Source of the DNA: Paramacrobiotus metropolitanus
Taxonomy: Eukaryota; Tardigrada; Eutardigrada; Parachela; Macrobiotidae
Reading direction: 5' to 3'
Assembly (NCBI RefSeq): GCF_019649055.1
Contig: NW_026570259.1
Location: forward strand, 1,116,001 to 1,180,000
DNA: 64,000 bases
Part shown: piece by piece, positions 19,101 through 27,538 of the stretch
How positions within the stretch are numbered: the stretch's first letter is position 1
How the letters are laid out: the number at the start of each line of letters is the position of its first letter
The notes under the pieces: model-generated
Told to the model about the DNA's origin: nothing
Databases searched by the model: none
The model's input: only the letters and a program-made list of their open reading frames with translations
Program-made: the position numbers and the translations under genes

Positions 19101-21250
19101 CCTTTCTCCAGCATTTCATTTACATGCTCTTGAATAATCTCGCGGCCTCGCCACGAGGTTCTATGCGGTTTGCATTTAATAGGTGCAATATCACCGGTAT
19201 CAATCTGATGTTTAACTATTTGGACATCGCCAAACGGACGAGTTTTCGTCGCAAATAACCCAGGATATCCAAGAAATATTTCTTTAATTTCTTTAATTTC
19301 CTGGACGGTTAGTTCTGGATTTATTTTTAATTCATCTACCGCTTTTATCACAGTCTCCTGTTCTTCTGGTGTCATCCCAGCCAACATTGTGGCATTTACC
19401 TGAATGTTTACGTCAGGAATATCCTCGTACGGTTCTAAGTAGCCAATAAATTGGCCTTTTTTAATTGACTGCCGCTGATGTTGAAAATTAACGAATACCA
19501 TATCAAATTTATTATTCAGTGGTTTAACCACTCGTTCCATCGGCCGTATACGCCGCTCCATATACAGGTGCGGACTTGGAAGAAATAAAAATTTGTCAGT
19601 ATCGAACTGCTCGTCTGCATCGAAATGGACATTCACTGTCGCCCAATTAGTACCCGGATTAATTAATAGTTTATCGCCGGCGAAGACTTTGATAGGCTTA
19701 GCGCGTGTACCGCGGTAAGAAGGGTTAATGCTCGGAGACTCGGAAAATTCCCAAGTCGGAGATTCATTAGTGATCACGGCAGAATCAGTGGGCCCTACCA
19801 ATTCTGCATTTACGATAATTAGATTATTAGAATCCGGTACTACTTCGATGCTAGTTTGATTAATTAATTTATTATTATTAGTTTCATTAGTAGCGGCAGT
19901 ATCGAGGGTATTCCTCACTACGATAGGCGGATCATCTTTCATAAATTCGACAACGCGCGCCATCGGCGCAAAACTTACTGATCGGTTATGAGCAGCCAGT
20001 GTTTTTACTATTGTTTCGTTAGCATAATTATCAAGTGGCTTACACTCGGCCAATTGATATGGTAATACCGGCAATTGGCGCCGTGTTAATTGCGCTAATA
20101 CGCGCAATGGTGTACGCAATACGTACGGCAACGGTATTTTTAGGTACCTGTATATCTCATTTAATTGTCGCTGCTTTTCTTCTAAAGCAGAATATTCCGC
20201 TTTATATTGCTTCGCTAAATTGCGGACGATCTCCTCTGCTTTTGCAGAATCAATCCCTGGTACAGGGGTATCTTCATCCATGAAAAGGTACATAACGTTT
20301 GTACCATTTTCTTTTGCTTTTATTAATTCTTGAATTTCTTTCACTAAAATCCTATATTCGCCCCATAGGCGTCGGAACGTTGATTTTGTTGCCAAGCGAA
20401 TTTTCGTTGGTCTTTTTAACACCGATTTAATTTTGGCTTTTGCCACGGGTATCGGGAAGACTTTGCTCCCGTCTGGTACGGTTTCTTCTTGTACGGCTTC
20501 TTGTGCCGATATTACTAGTTCACCGGTAGTTTCTCCCGTTGCCACGGGTATCGGGAAGACTTCTTCCTCAGCTACTTCCAATTTCCTTTGCAGATCTTTA
20601 ATCAATACCTGATTTGCCGAAATAGTTTCGGTTGCCTGTTTTAATTCCACGATACTGGAACCTGTTACCGGCTTAGCCGCTGAACTTAACAATTCATTCA
20701 AGTTAGCTGTATACGATTGCGATTTACGCAAGGTAGTCGGTATAACTGTCACAGGTTCTTCCTCCTCTTCCGTCGTTGCGGATTTATTCAGTTCGCTTTC
20801 ACTCACTTGAGAAAACGACCCTGTTGTGGCCGTTGATTCGGTAGTGCTCTCAGATCGCTCTGGCGCAGGTGCCTGTACTTCTTCCCGATTATCGGGATTA
20901 ACCTGTCGACTTTTCTCGGGAGTTAGCGGCCGGAAAAACAACTGTTCCGGTGGCTGCATTAATGGTGTATCAAGGAGATTATCTCCCTGATCCATTACGG
21001 TAGCTTTTCTCGGTTTACGAGGTTTATCCTCGAGGACTTTGTGGGTGATTTCCACACCTGCCCCCTTCAGCTGGTTTGCCTTACTACGAGTAACTTTATC
21101 CGGCTGTGGAGCTCCGCTTGTACCAGCCTTTGCTGGATCGTCAGTTATCCCTTTCAGTACTTTACTGGCTGACTTTAGGACGTCTTCTACGCCCTGTTTC
21201 AACCTGTCAATGGCTGGTTGCTTTCTGGTCGGAGAACGATGTATCGGCAT
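16163..21250 (-). CDS. pol: LTR element Pol: reverse transcriptase, RNase H, integrase (1695 aa)
   Basis: Intact ORF from the ATG at 21248-21250. The first 400 residues or so are low complexity, charged and Thr/Ser/Pro-rich, with two near-identical VFPIPVA repeats; they hold no CCHC Gag motif. No DTG or DSG protease motif is visible, although the usual post-protease linker (KKGQFIGYLEP) is present. RT follows, with the catalytic YLDD near residue 845. RNase H starts around VIECDAS (about 996). The integrase has an HHCC zinc segment (HDAPASGHL...CFACQ) and a DDE triad in VDLKGP (about 1297), NTDRGTHF (about 1357) and GLVERQMQ (about 1393). A long charged tail extends past the integrase. The order RT-RH-IN is that of Ty3/gypsy. 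Being open over 5 kb with identical LTRs, it is probably active or recently active. Confidence 0.95.
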   Translation of the reverse strand: MPIHRSPTRKQPAIDRLKQGVEDVLKSASKVLKGITDDPAKAGTSGAPQPDKVTRSKANQLKGAGVEITHKVLEDKPRKPRKATVMDQGDNLLDTPLMQPPEQLFFRPLTPEKSRQVNPDNREEVQAPAPERSESTTESTATTGSFSQVSESELNKSATTEEEEEPVTVIPTTLRKSQSYTANLNELLSSAAKPVTGSSIVELKQATETISANQVLIKDLQRKLEVAEEEVFPIPVATGETTGELVISAQEAVQEETVPDGSKVFPIPVAKAKIKSVLKRPTKIRLATKSTFRRLWGEYRILVKEIQELIKAKENGTNVMYLFMDEDTPVPGIDSAKAEEIVRNLAKQYKAEYSALEEKQRQLNEIYRYLKIPLPYVLRTPLRVLAQLTRRQLPVLPYQLAECKPLDNYANETIVKTLAAHNRSVSFAPMARVVEFMKDDPPIVVRNTLDTAATNETNNNKLINQTSIEVVPDSNNLIIVNAELVGPTDSAVITNESPTWEFSESPSINPSYRGTRAKPIKVFAGDKLLINPGTNWATVNVHFDADEQFDTDKFLFLPSPHLYMERRIRPMERVVKPLNNKFDMVFVNFQHQRQSIKKGQFIGYLEPYEDIPDVNIQVNATMLAGMTPEEQETVIKAVDELKINPELTVQEIKEIKEIFLGYPGLFATKTRPFGDVQIVKHQIDTGDIAPIKCKPHRTSWRGREIIQEHVNEMLEKGIIRKSNSPWCFPVVLASKKNPDGTIGTRFCVNYIKLNDATKKNNYPLPNPDELLQAVADNKYYCGFDCNAGFWQVQMHEDSIEKTAFITQDGLYEFLRMPFGVCNGPATFQEAMNRTLSDVHCENIFAYLDDIIAAAKDFEDLKRKIRLMCECLLKAGFTLKPSKCHIGETELHFLGHIVSKDGIKTDPDKIVAIEKYPKPETEKDLRSFLGLCNYYRKFVKDFAGRTRRLYGLLKGEIDVKANWSIDHDSEFADLKSALINAPVLAKFDPSKPTVIECDASTIGIGAILHQEGHPIIYASKLLTDAEKKYPITELECMAVVFACRKFRHFIEYSHFSVQTDHQALTNLLRSVSRKEGLNGRLTRWALQLSSHKMTILYRPGKQCDNADALSRHPVGEATEYPDDDWDEFKDSKFSTPSIRVLTIRDGAEHEEDEDNFKFYRIEQEKDPNVERIIHALEGRVESVHLLKRPGYSGYELWNGVLYKISEKDGRINRRFVVPKHMRVDIMHAMHDAPASGHLGRAKTYQAIALRYFWENMVSQIIKYVDHCFACQHRKTLRKAPPGKLQQIAIGEPWFRMQVDLKGPLPKTTRGNTYIAVAIDELTKFVIAKPIPDAKAETVASFLIYDVFLPYGTPQILNTDRGTHFHNHLLEAVNKRLRIQHHFGAAYHPIGRGLVERQMQTIADSLAMYASDGRERNWDKVLPFVIAGKNRVANKTTNMSPYFMLYGREQVIPADTETKTNLPTDHATIREYMEELRYNLNRAHDIAELHIRNEFEKNAERFDKGRSEDSFNIGDLVILKIEKKKGETESFRRRFEIEPWEIIGFPYTNAVELKRINSDKSEEIRIVNCERIKPYRTTEEDRKNEILLIRDLLENNNLNELPDKQDVQAIADNSAINNFPATDVVRTSADNAANKSPVIDTEEWETVNNEESDNERNSANKTVPKRRFLLKLRKSANGYVKIHRIMVGPKCTKCKIH

Positions 21251-22121
21251 TATGCCATCTACTACGGTGTTGTCTAGTTCGAAAAATGTTAGACGATAAT
21301 AATTTTCGTCGAAATCTAAACTTATTTTTACCCGTTACGTTACAGGACTGCTTTGCAGTTTCCGATTTTGTACAGTTAGAAGGTTGGCCTGGGCGGCTGT
21401 AAATAGCCTGCCCCACGCAATTCTATTGGGCTGCTCTGCAGCTACACACAAAAGACCGGCTATCGCTGATAGGAATCAGCTAGTTCTTTGACATGACTTT
21501 CAGACAGAATCGGGGAAATCCGCTCCACTGAGCCATCGCTCCGTTACAAATAACCTTTGCAAATAGTAATTTGTGTGCTCCGTTAATAATCAAATCAAAC
21601 AATATTCTCGAAATAGAACGATCGTTCTCCTACAGAAGGATGTCATCCAAATACACCACAACGATATCTGTTACAATAATCCGTACAACTCTGCCATCTA
21701 TTACGATAGCCAAAACTTTCTTCATTTTAGACTGTACAATATGCAGTTTAGTCGAGAGCGATCGTTCTCTTCCTTCCCCGTTTTCATAAAACGTTAGTTT
21801 CTATAAGACACTATTTTCTGGACAGAAATAATCCGTCCTTTAAGGAATTTATCCTAGTAAATTCAAAATTATAGGCTTAATGCCTACCACTTTGATACGT
21901 TGTCCGCGGTTCTTCTCCTTGCTGGCGGCCGCGTGCCTTCCGAACCAGCGACGCTCCGTGCTTCAGTTCTGTGGGAGGTTTTCCTACTTCTGCTGTTCGT
22001 TGCTGGCTGTCACTGGTAGACCGAGGTCTCCGTCCGAAGAGAGGAAACTTCCGGGTCGCGGCGTGTTTGAGTGAACGCCGTTATCGAGTGCAAAAGACTA
22101 AGGGAATGACGAGGATCTTAA
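21251..22121 (-). other. Leader of the LTR element, no gag ORF
   Basis: Between the primer-binding site and the Pol start there are about 870 bases. No minus-strand ORF of useful length is seen where gag normally lies. Only short plus-strand open stretches occur, with no resemblance to known proteins. No strong splice donor was picked out by eye. Confidence 0.6.
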
Positions 22122-22134
22122 GGCATCTCCACCA
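22122..22134 (-). other. Primer-binding site of the LTR element
   Basis: On the minus strand TGGTGGAGATGCC begins immediately after the 5' LTR. It is complementary to a tRNA 3' end of the form GGCATCTCC-A-CCA, with the obligatory TGG. It confirms the inner edge of the LTR. The tRNA species was not identified. Confidence 0.75.
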
Positions 22135-22418
22135 TCTCGGAGAAGCGTCTACGCTGTACAGAGAAACGACAACGGAAACAACATCTCCTCGAGAAATAAC
22201 CTTTATTTCGATAGAAATCAAAGGGCAATCACAAAATCTAGCAAGAAAAAGAGCATGAAATCAGAATATGCTAGGAATCGATGTTGACGGTTCCGTAGCT
22301 GGCACTCGAATGGCAAAACATGCTTTAGCATGTGCGCAGAATGGCGAATGGTGAGCCGATCCAGTGATGGTGAGGCGAACACGCCAATATCCTGTGCACT
22401 ACGCACAACACTCTGACA
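22135..22418 (-). repeat. 5' LTR (284 bp)
   Basis: Identical to 9997-10280 by eye. In this orientation it carries the promoter for the element; AATAAA on the minus strand lies at 22202-22207. Confidence 0.93.
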
Positions 22419-22422
22419 GGGG
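22419..22422. repeat. Target-site duplication GGGG, right
   Basis: Matches the four bases at 9993-9996 on the other side of the element. Confidence 0.6.
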
Positions 22423-23337
22423 CGTATTATTCGTACTAACGCAACATTATCGTAACGCCCGCTTTTTCAAGCCTTTGGTCATTGAAGGCCACACAGGCGG
22501 TACCAGACTTTTTAGCTTTTTGTAACCGAAGACCAACCGAAGACCATTTTAACCTTTCGTAACCAAAGGTCACGCGTGCGTTATTTACACTTGTAGCCTT
22601 CGTCCCTTAAGAACCCGTAACGTTTTGAATAATTACACAAACGAGATCTAATTTTGTCAAAATGCAGTTCAGCTTGTCAAACTGAGGAGCTTTTTCGCTG
22701 TCGACTTTTTAGTTCATAAAGCTCAACAATTGGTTTGCGTTGGAGCGCCACGCGTTCTGCTTGTAGTTATTATGCCTTTTCAGCATAGTGTGTCGGTTTT
22801 AGTGGGTTCATGAAGGACCAGATGCGATAAAACTTTGTAGAAATAGCTCCAAGTTAAATTAATGAAGTCAATGCTAACAACAGACAAATCCACGTGGATT
22901 TATGGGGATCTTTGAGTGATACGATCGACTGGGTGGAAGAGGAAACCGTGTTTCCAACTCGCAAGCCTGGTACAGCGACAGCAGGAGCATAATCCTCGTT
23001 AACTAAAGTGGACCAGGCACAATTCTGGGTTTTTCCGGAGTTTGCAGGATATCTCAAGCATATGTGACCGTCCTGATGGAAAAATAACTGGCGTCCTATA
23101 AAAATAGTAAAAGAGGTACGGTGTATTTTAGGACCATGTCAAAAGGGTAGTCCATATTTAATTTGATACGAAATTTTCGTAGTTTTCGTTCGACGCTGTC
23201 TGTTTTTTCGACAACATTTCATAAAACATTCCTAAATGTTTTGGCCACCACTTGAGTGACAGGTACATGGTTTTTCAAAGCTTCTTCGCATAACAATTTG
23301 ACCGCATTTTTACTGGTCATTTGTAGATAACCATTTA

Positions 23338-23983
23338 CGAGGGAGATACCCGAACACGTCCGCGTCAGATCAGCATACACTTGGTACCATTAGAATCCTT
23401 AGAATTTCAGCTATTTTCTTTGATAATCAAAATACCCCCAAGTAAAGAACTCGAGTTTAGGGATCCCTGAGAAGCCAGCACAGATATGATGGCTGATTTC
23501 CATCGAAACGTCAGCAGACGCCATACAGAGCTATACGGCGCGCCTGTACGGATGCGAGATTGCGCAACCGTCTTTCAGCGAGAAGTTAAATAGCGCTTTA
23601 TCGATAGCTATCGCAGTTTTTTAACTCATTAAGCGCAGCAGCATCGACTAGCTGCATAGAGATCAATGCAACCGCGGATGCTGTGCGCGCGATAGGGCAA
23701 AATAGGTGAGACAGCCGTCAACAAAACCAATACAGAATCAACAGATTGCAGTCAGACTGTGCGTAACGCATGGCGTATCTAGGCTGGACAATGCGTATGG
23801 CGCCTGCTGACGTTTCGATGGAAGTCAGCCATCATATCTGTGCTGGCTTCTCAGAGATCCCTAAACTCGAGTTCTTTATTTGGGGGTGTTTTGATTCTCG
23901 AAGAAAATAGCTGAAATTCTAAGGATTCTGATGGTACCGAGTGTATGCTGATCTGACGCGGACGTGTTCGGGTATCTCCCTCG
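23338..23983. mobile_element. MITE with ~190-bp terminal inverted repeats and TTA duplication
   Basis: The ends are CGAGGGAGATACCC and its complement GGGTATCTCCCTCG. The inverted match continues through GACACGT/GTCCGCGTCAGATCAGCATACAC, TCCTTAGAATTTCAGC and GAGAAGCCAGCACAGATATG, about 190 bp per arm with few differences. TTA flanks both ends (23335-23337 and 23984-23986). A 3-bp TTA duplication points to PIF/Harbinger mobilisation. The 646-bp element has no coding capacity. Confidence 0.8.
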
Positions 23984-24111
23984 TTAAAATGTTTAAAAGC
24001 CGCCACCGGTAGATCCGTGCTAGCCTAAAGCGGTGCACTTGACTTGAACGATGTAAAAGATCCGGGTTGCATCTAAAGTATATAATACTATGTATCTCGA
24101 AGAATAATGAG

Positions 24112-24830
24112 AACTAACCAGGGCACATAGGGGTCCTCCAAATTCAGAAAAATTTCATTTTTTGTAAAAAGGTAGTATATTATTGTAGTATGCTAAAATA
24201 ATATTTTCATCAGCCATCGTCAAGGGGGATGGCCAGATAACAATTAAAAGTTTACATGCCATCAGATACCGTGTAATGCAGTGCAGTATAAGTTATTAGT
24301 AAATCGCAATTATTAGTATGTCAACTTTTTACTGCATCACCGTGGACTTTTACAGCTTTTGAGTAGTGATGTGAAAGAGGGCCACTTGCGGCGGCTCGTG
24401 CCATTGTTACCTGAGTAAACATTTTCTAAAATTTTATATCGAATAGTGTTTGAACAAAACCCTTTTTTCTACTTATAAGCAAATACGTGCTGTACTTGAT
24501 AACTAGTTTTCGAAAATGTGCATTTAGGCAGCAATGGCACGAGCAGCCGCAAGTGGGCTTCTTTCACATCACTACTCGACAGCTGCTAAAGTCCACGGTG
24601 CTGCAGCAAAACGTAACCATAAAAATTACGAAGAACTTGCACAGTACTGCACTGCATTACACAGTATCTAGTATGTGATAATCTGCTAACTTTTAATTGT
24701 TGTCTGGCCACGCCCCCTTGACGATGGCAGATGAAAATATTTTTTCAAGCATATTACAATAGTACACCACCTTTCTGCAAAAAATGAAAATTTTCTGAAT
24801 TTGGAGGATGCCTGGGTGCCCTGGTCAGTT
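24112..24830. mobile_element. Foldback element, ~320-bp inverted arms
   Basis: The left end AACTAACCAGGGCAC pairs with the right end GTGCCCTGGTCAGTT. The pairing continues through TCCTCCAAATTCAGAAA, CATCGTCAAGGGGG, GGCCAGAYAACAATTAAAAG, and CACCGTGGACTTT/GTAGTGATGTGAAAGA almost to the centre, so nearly the whole 719 bp is an imperfect palindrome. Arms differ at perhaps 10-15% of positions. The target duplication is unclear (GAG or similar). The CAGGG end could suit hAT, but the 8-bp duplication expected of hAT is absent. No ORF of transposase type. Confidence 0.75.
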
Positions 24831-25568
24831 GAGAAAAATTTCATAAACTGACTTTTTAATTTTTCATACTAATTCGTTCGTGTTTTGTTTTGTTGGGTTA
24901 TAACTGATTTGGCGACCGAATACTGTACAGCATAAGCCAATAAATTCAAAAAATCCGTGAACTTTTTAAATATTGTTCAAAAGAGAAGTAAAGAAGGCTT
25001 GTGCGTACCAACTGAAGTTACACAGCCCTGCCGGCCGAAGTTGGGATCAGCTGCGCAAAATAAGCTTCAAAATATTTTTAAAAATGCAAGGCGGCTTGGC
25101 TTATACAAGCTTTTCTAGTGGAAATTTTTGTTACGGATTCAGTGAGAACAACATTTGAATCCTACGATACTCCAGCAAGGGGCAGAAAGGGTGGTTAAAA
25201 AGGTAGGGTAGTGCCCGATTTTTAACAGGCTTATACGTGTAAGATATTTTTGAATTAGCATGATAAATTTCCGGTAAGTACTGTAGTTCAGATTTCGGTG
25301 GAAAATTACGCTAGTAAAAAATCAGGAGCTATGATGAAAAATTAAGCTGAATATCTAAAACTTTGCTGATAAAAGCAGAAGAATTAGATGAGCGTCCCAA
25401 TTTGGCCCAACAGAGCCACAAGGACTTACCGTTAAAAGCAAAAATGGAAAATAAAACATTTAATTAATTACCATTAAAATATTATTGCTGATGCTATTAA
25501 AAAATGAATTATTGGCCATTTTTGAACATTTCGACTTTGAAAACACCAGTGTACAATTGTGTACGTAC

Positions 25569-25953
25569 CATCTGTGTTTACCCAACCGTTTCCTTGCTTT
25601 TCGCCGGCGACTCCACCTGCCCAGACTGCGGTTCCTCTCATGTACAGTACCGCGGCTCCATCTCTTTGCATGATAAGCTTTGGTGTACAAGAATATCCAA
25701 GAATTACTCTGTTGCTCCATATAACTTTATAAGTCGCGGTGTCGTATAGTATTAGGTTTCCGGAATTCTGTAGATGCAAGCAAAATTTTCCACTTTCGGA
25801 GCAGAATTTTTCATCCACGTTTAGAAAGTCATCCGGCTTCATAGTTCCCACTGCAAAAACGATTGAAATAACAAAGTACTGTCAATCACCATACATTCCG
25901 CTATTATGCAGACCAGCTAACACATTTGGTAATGCCGGTATTATAAAGACCAT
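25569..25953 (-). CDS. Secreted bulb-type (mannose-binding) lectin, partial
   Basis: Two minus-strand exons join in phase: 25914-25953 (short hydrophobic leader, MVFIIPALPNVLA) and 25569-25850. The second ends at a GTACGT donor. The domain shows the B-lectin pattern: FLNVDEKFCSESGKFCLHLQ, then NSGNLILYD, then VIWSN, a cysteine, LIMQRDGAAVLY and AVWAG. The sugar-binding motif QxDxNxVxY is changed to QNSGNLILY and QRDGAAVLY, so mannose binding at these sites is doubtful. Only two of three subdomains are covered; the third exon should lie further left but I did not find it. Secretion is inferred from the leader. Confidence 0.65.
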
Positions 25954-26977
25954 TATTACAACGTGGGATTAGCACGAGGAGCTTGAGTATTCTGTAAAAG
26001 CCTGGCACCGGTGTTACAATGTGTGGACGTTTCTACTCAAACGAATTTCTAAGATTCTTTGTAGCACAACAGAAGCTTAAATTTGAACTGGTGTGCCGCG
26101 CTTGCACCTTATGTTAATCTGACGGCTCTTGCCTGATAAAGTTTAAAAAGACATAAAACTTGTATAGGCATCAGGCATTTACAGTTTAGTCGGTCAAAAA
26201 GCCCCTAAAACCGCGCTTAAGGAAGCACGAGAGTGCGGTTCTAAAACTTAAGACCTTACAATGACCACTTCTGTACCAGACGCAAGCCACTTCGCAAGGT
26301 GGCGTATCGTAACTTACGAAATCTGTTTCGGACATGAAACCTAGTACCTACCCTGAAGTGCTTCGAATGTTTTTACTATCCCGGCCATCTAATACACTCG
26401 TATGTCTCACCGACCACCGCCAAGCCGCCGAGGTAGAGTACTGTACTGACACCCTGCACTCGGAGAAAGTTTTAGCTGTGCAGCCACGCGTACGTTGTAC
26501 GACTGCGTTCACTGCTCACATACACGGCTTGCATCTGCATGCAGACTGCTGGCTATCGGCTGAACGCAATCGGCTTTAAATCCACCTGTCTACAGTACCG
26601 TGCTGCTCATACTGTACAAAATTTCTCCAAGTGCAGGGTGTCAGTACAGTACGTACCCCTGTACAGTATAGGGGTGAATGAGCAAGCTGCGAGACTGACT
26701 CGCGGTTGAGACTGCCGCAACAAAACGGGAATAACTCACTGCTGCGTGAAGACTGTGTGACACCATCTTACGTACATTCTCACTGCCATGTAGTACGTAC
26801 TCGTACATGCTCGCATGCTTTACGGCGCACCGTGAAGCATACGAGTGCATTAGATGGCCGAGATAGGGAGTAGCCTATTTCGAAGTGAAGTACGGATACG
26901 GAGTAGCATATTTCGAAGTGAAGTACCGGATAGCTGACCACTCAACTCAAACGCAAAGTACTGTATATCCGTATTGT
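25954..26977. other. Non-coding stretch with GTAC-rich words and a small tandem duplication
   Basis: Repeated CAGTACAGTACGTAC, CTGTACAGTA and GTAGTACGTACTCGTAC words lie at 26580-26820. A 32-bp direct duplication (GGAGTAGC.TATTTCGAAGTGAAG...) lies at 26867-26932. No coding exon recognised. Confidence 0.5.
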
Positions 26978-26980
26978 TCA

Positions 26981-27538
26981 CAGACCTGGCCACTCTGTGA
27001 TGCTTCGTTTCGGCGCGCACTTCATTACACTAAGCTTCACAGCATCCAGTCCAGTTTGCACAACGGTAATGCTTGAGCGCAAGGCTGCCAAATCCAAGTT
27101 TAGAAGGCTGAAGTTGCTGATCAGGTCATTTTTCATATTTCGTAATTCGTTTGCCAGTTCCGCAAGCGGGTTAGACGAATTACTTCCATATCCAGGGCTT
27201 GCCGAAACGGTATTGGACACATTCTGTCTAGCTGATTCTACTGCTACCAGAGGAGCGTCAATTTCCTTGGATGCAGCACTGGGCGTTGCTTGCACACTGG
27301 AGGCTAGCCATAAAAATAAGTCTGTAATTTTCCCCACGCCCATGTCAATTATTCTCACGACTGTTGCAGTTTCAGGCTAAGATGACTGACTTTTAACATG
27401 CTTTAATGGTTATTGCAAAATACTAGTTTAGGTGAGAAAGTTAATAGAACTTCGAGCGTGCCTCAGTGACTTACTGATTGTAGCATGTTGGGAATACAGC
27501 GTTGAAATAACAATAACTGCAGCTATCCAGTTTGTCAT
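26981..27538 (-). CDS. Small secreted coiled-coil protein, possibly partial
   Basis: Exon 27475-27538 encodes a typical signal peptide (MTNWIAAVIVISTLYSQHAT) and ends at a GTAAGT donor. It joins in phase to the exon starting at 27360. That exon encodes a hydrophobic segment, an Ala/Ser-rich stretch with N-glycosylation sequons (NVSN, NSSN, NFSL), and an amphipathic helix LAELANELRNMKND... with heptad spacing. It ends with a stop at about 26981 unless a donor near 26995 is used. No family recognised. The fold suggests an oligomerising stalk, as in the N-terminal parts of secreted lectins. Whether it belongs with the lectin exons to its left is unknown. Confidence 0.45.

Larger units (their letters stand above)
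9997..22418 (-). mobile_element. 12.4-kb LTR retrotransposon with Pol-first ORF order
   Basis: Bounded by two 284-bp direct repeats (9997-10280 and 22135-22418) that look identical base for base, which implies a recent insertion. It is flanked by GGGG duplications. Read on the minus strand the order is: 5' LTR, primer-binding site, leader of about 0.9 kb, Pol (RT, RNase H, integrase), ORF-B, a chain of frames with winged-helix-like modules, ORF-D, ORF-E, ORF-F, a TACGGCGATT array, 3' LTR. No gag or D(S/T)G protease is recognisable before Pol. The integrase and RT sequences are of Ty3/gypsy character. No clear polypurine tract precedes the 3' LTR. The element is larger than usual for the family because of the extra downstream ORFs. 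Confidence 0.92.
22423..25568. other. Non-coding stretch holding two long-inverted-repeat elements
   Basis: Apart from the two elements at 23338-23983 and 24112-24830 I see no gene. Near 22500-22580 the words CCGAAGACCAACCGAAGACC and AACCAAAGGTCACG form short repeats. The open stretches inside the inverted repeats are not protein-like. Confidence 0.55.
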
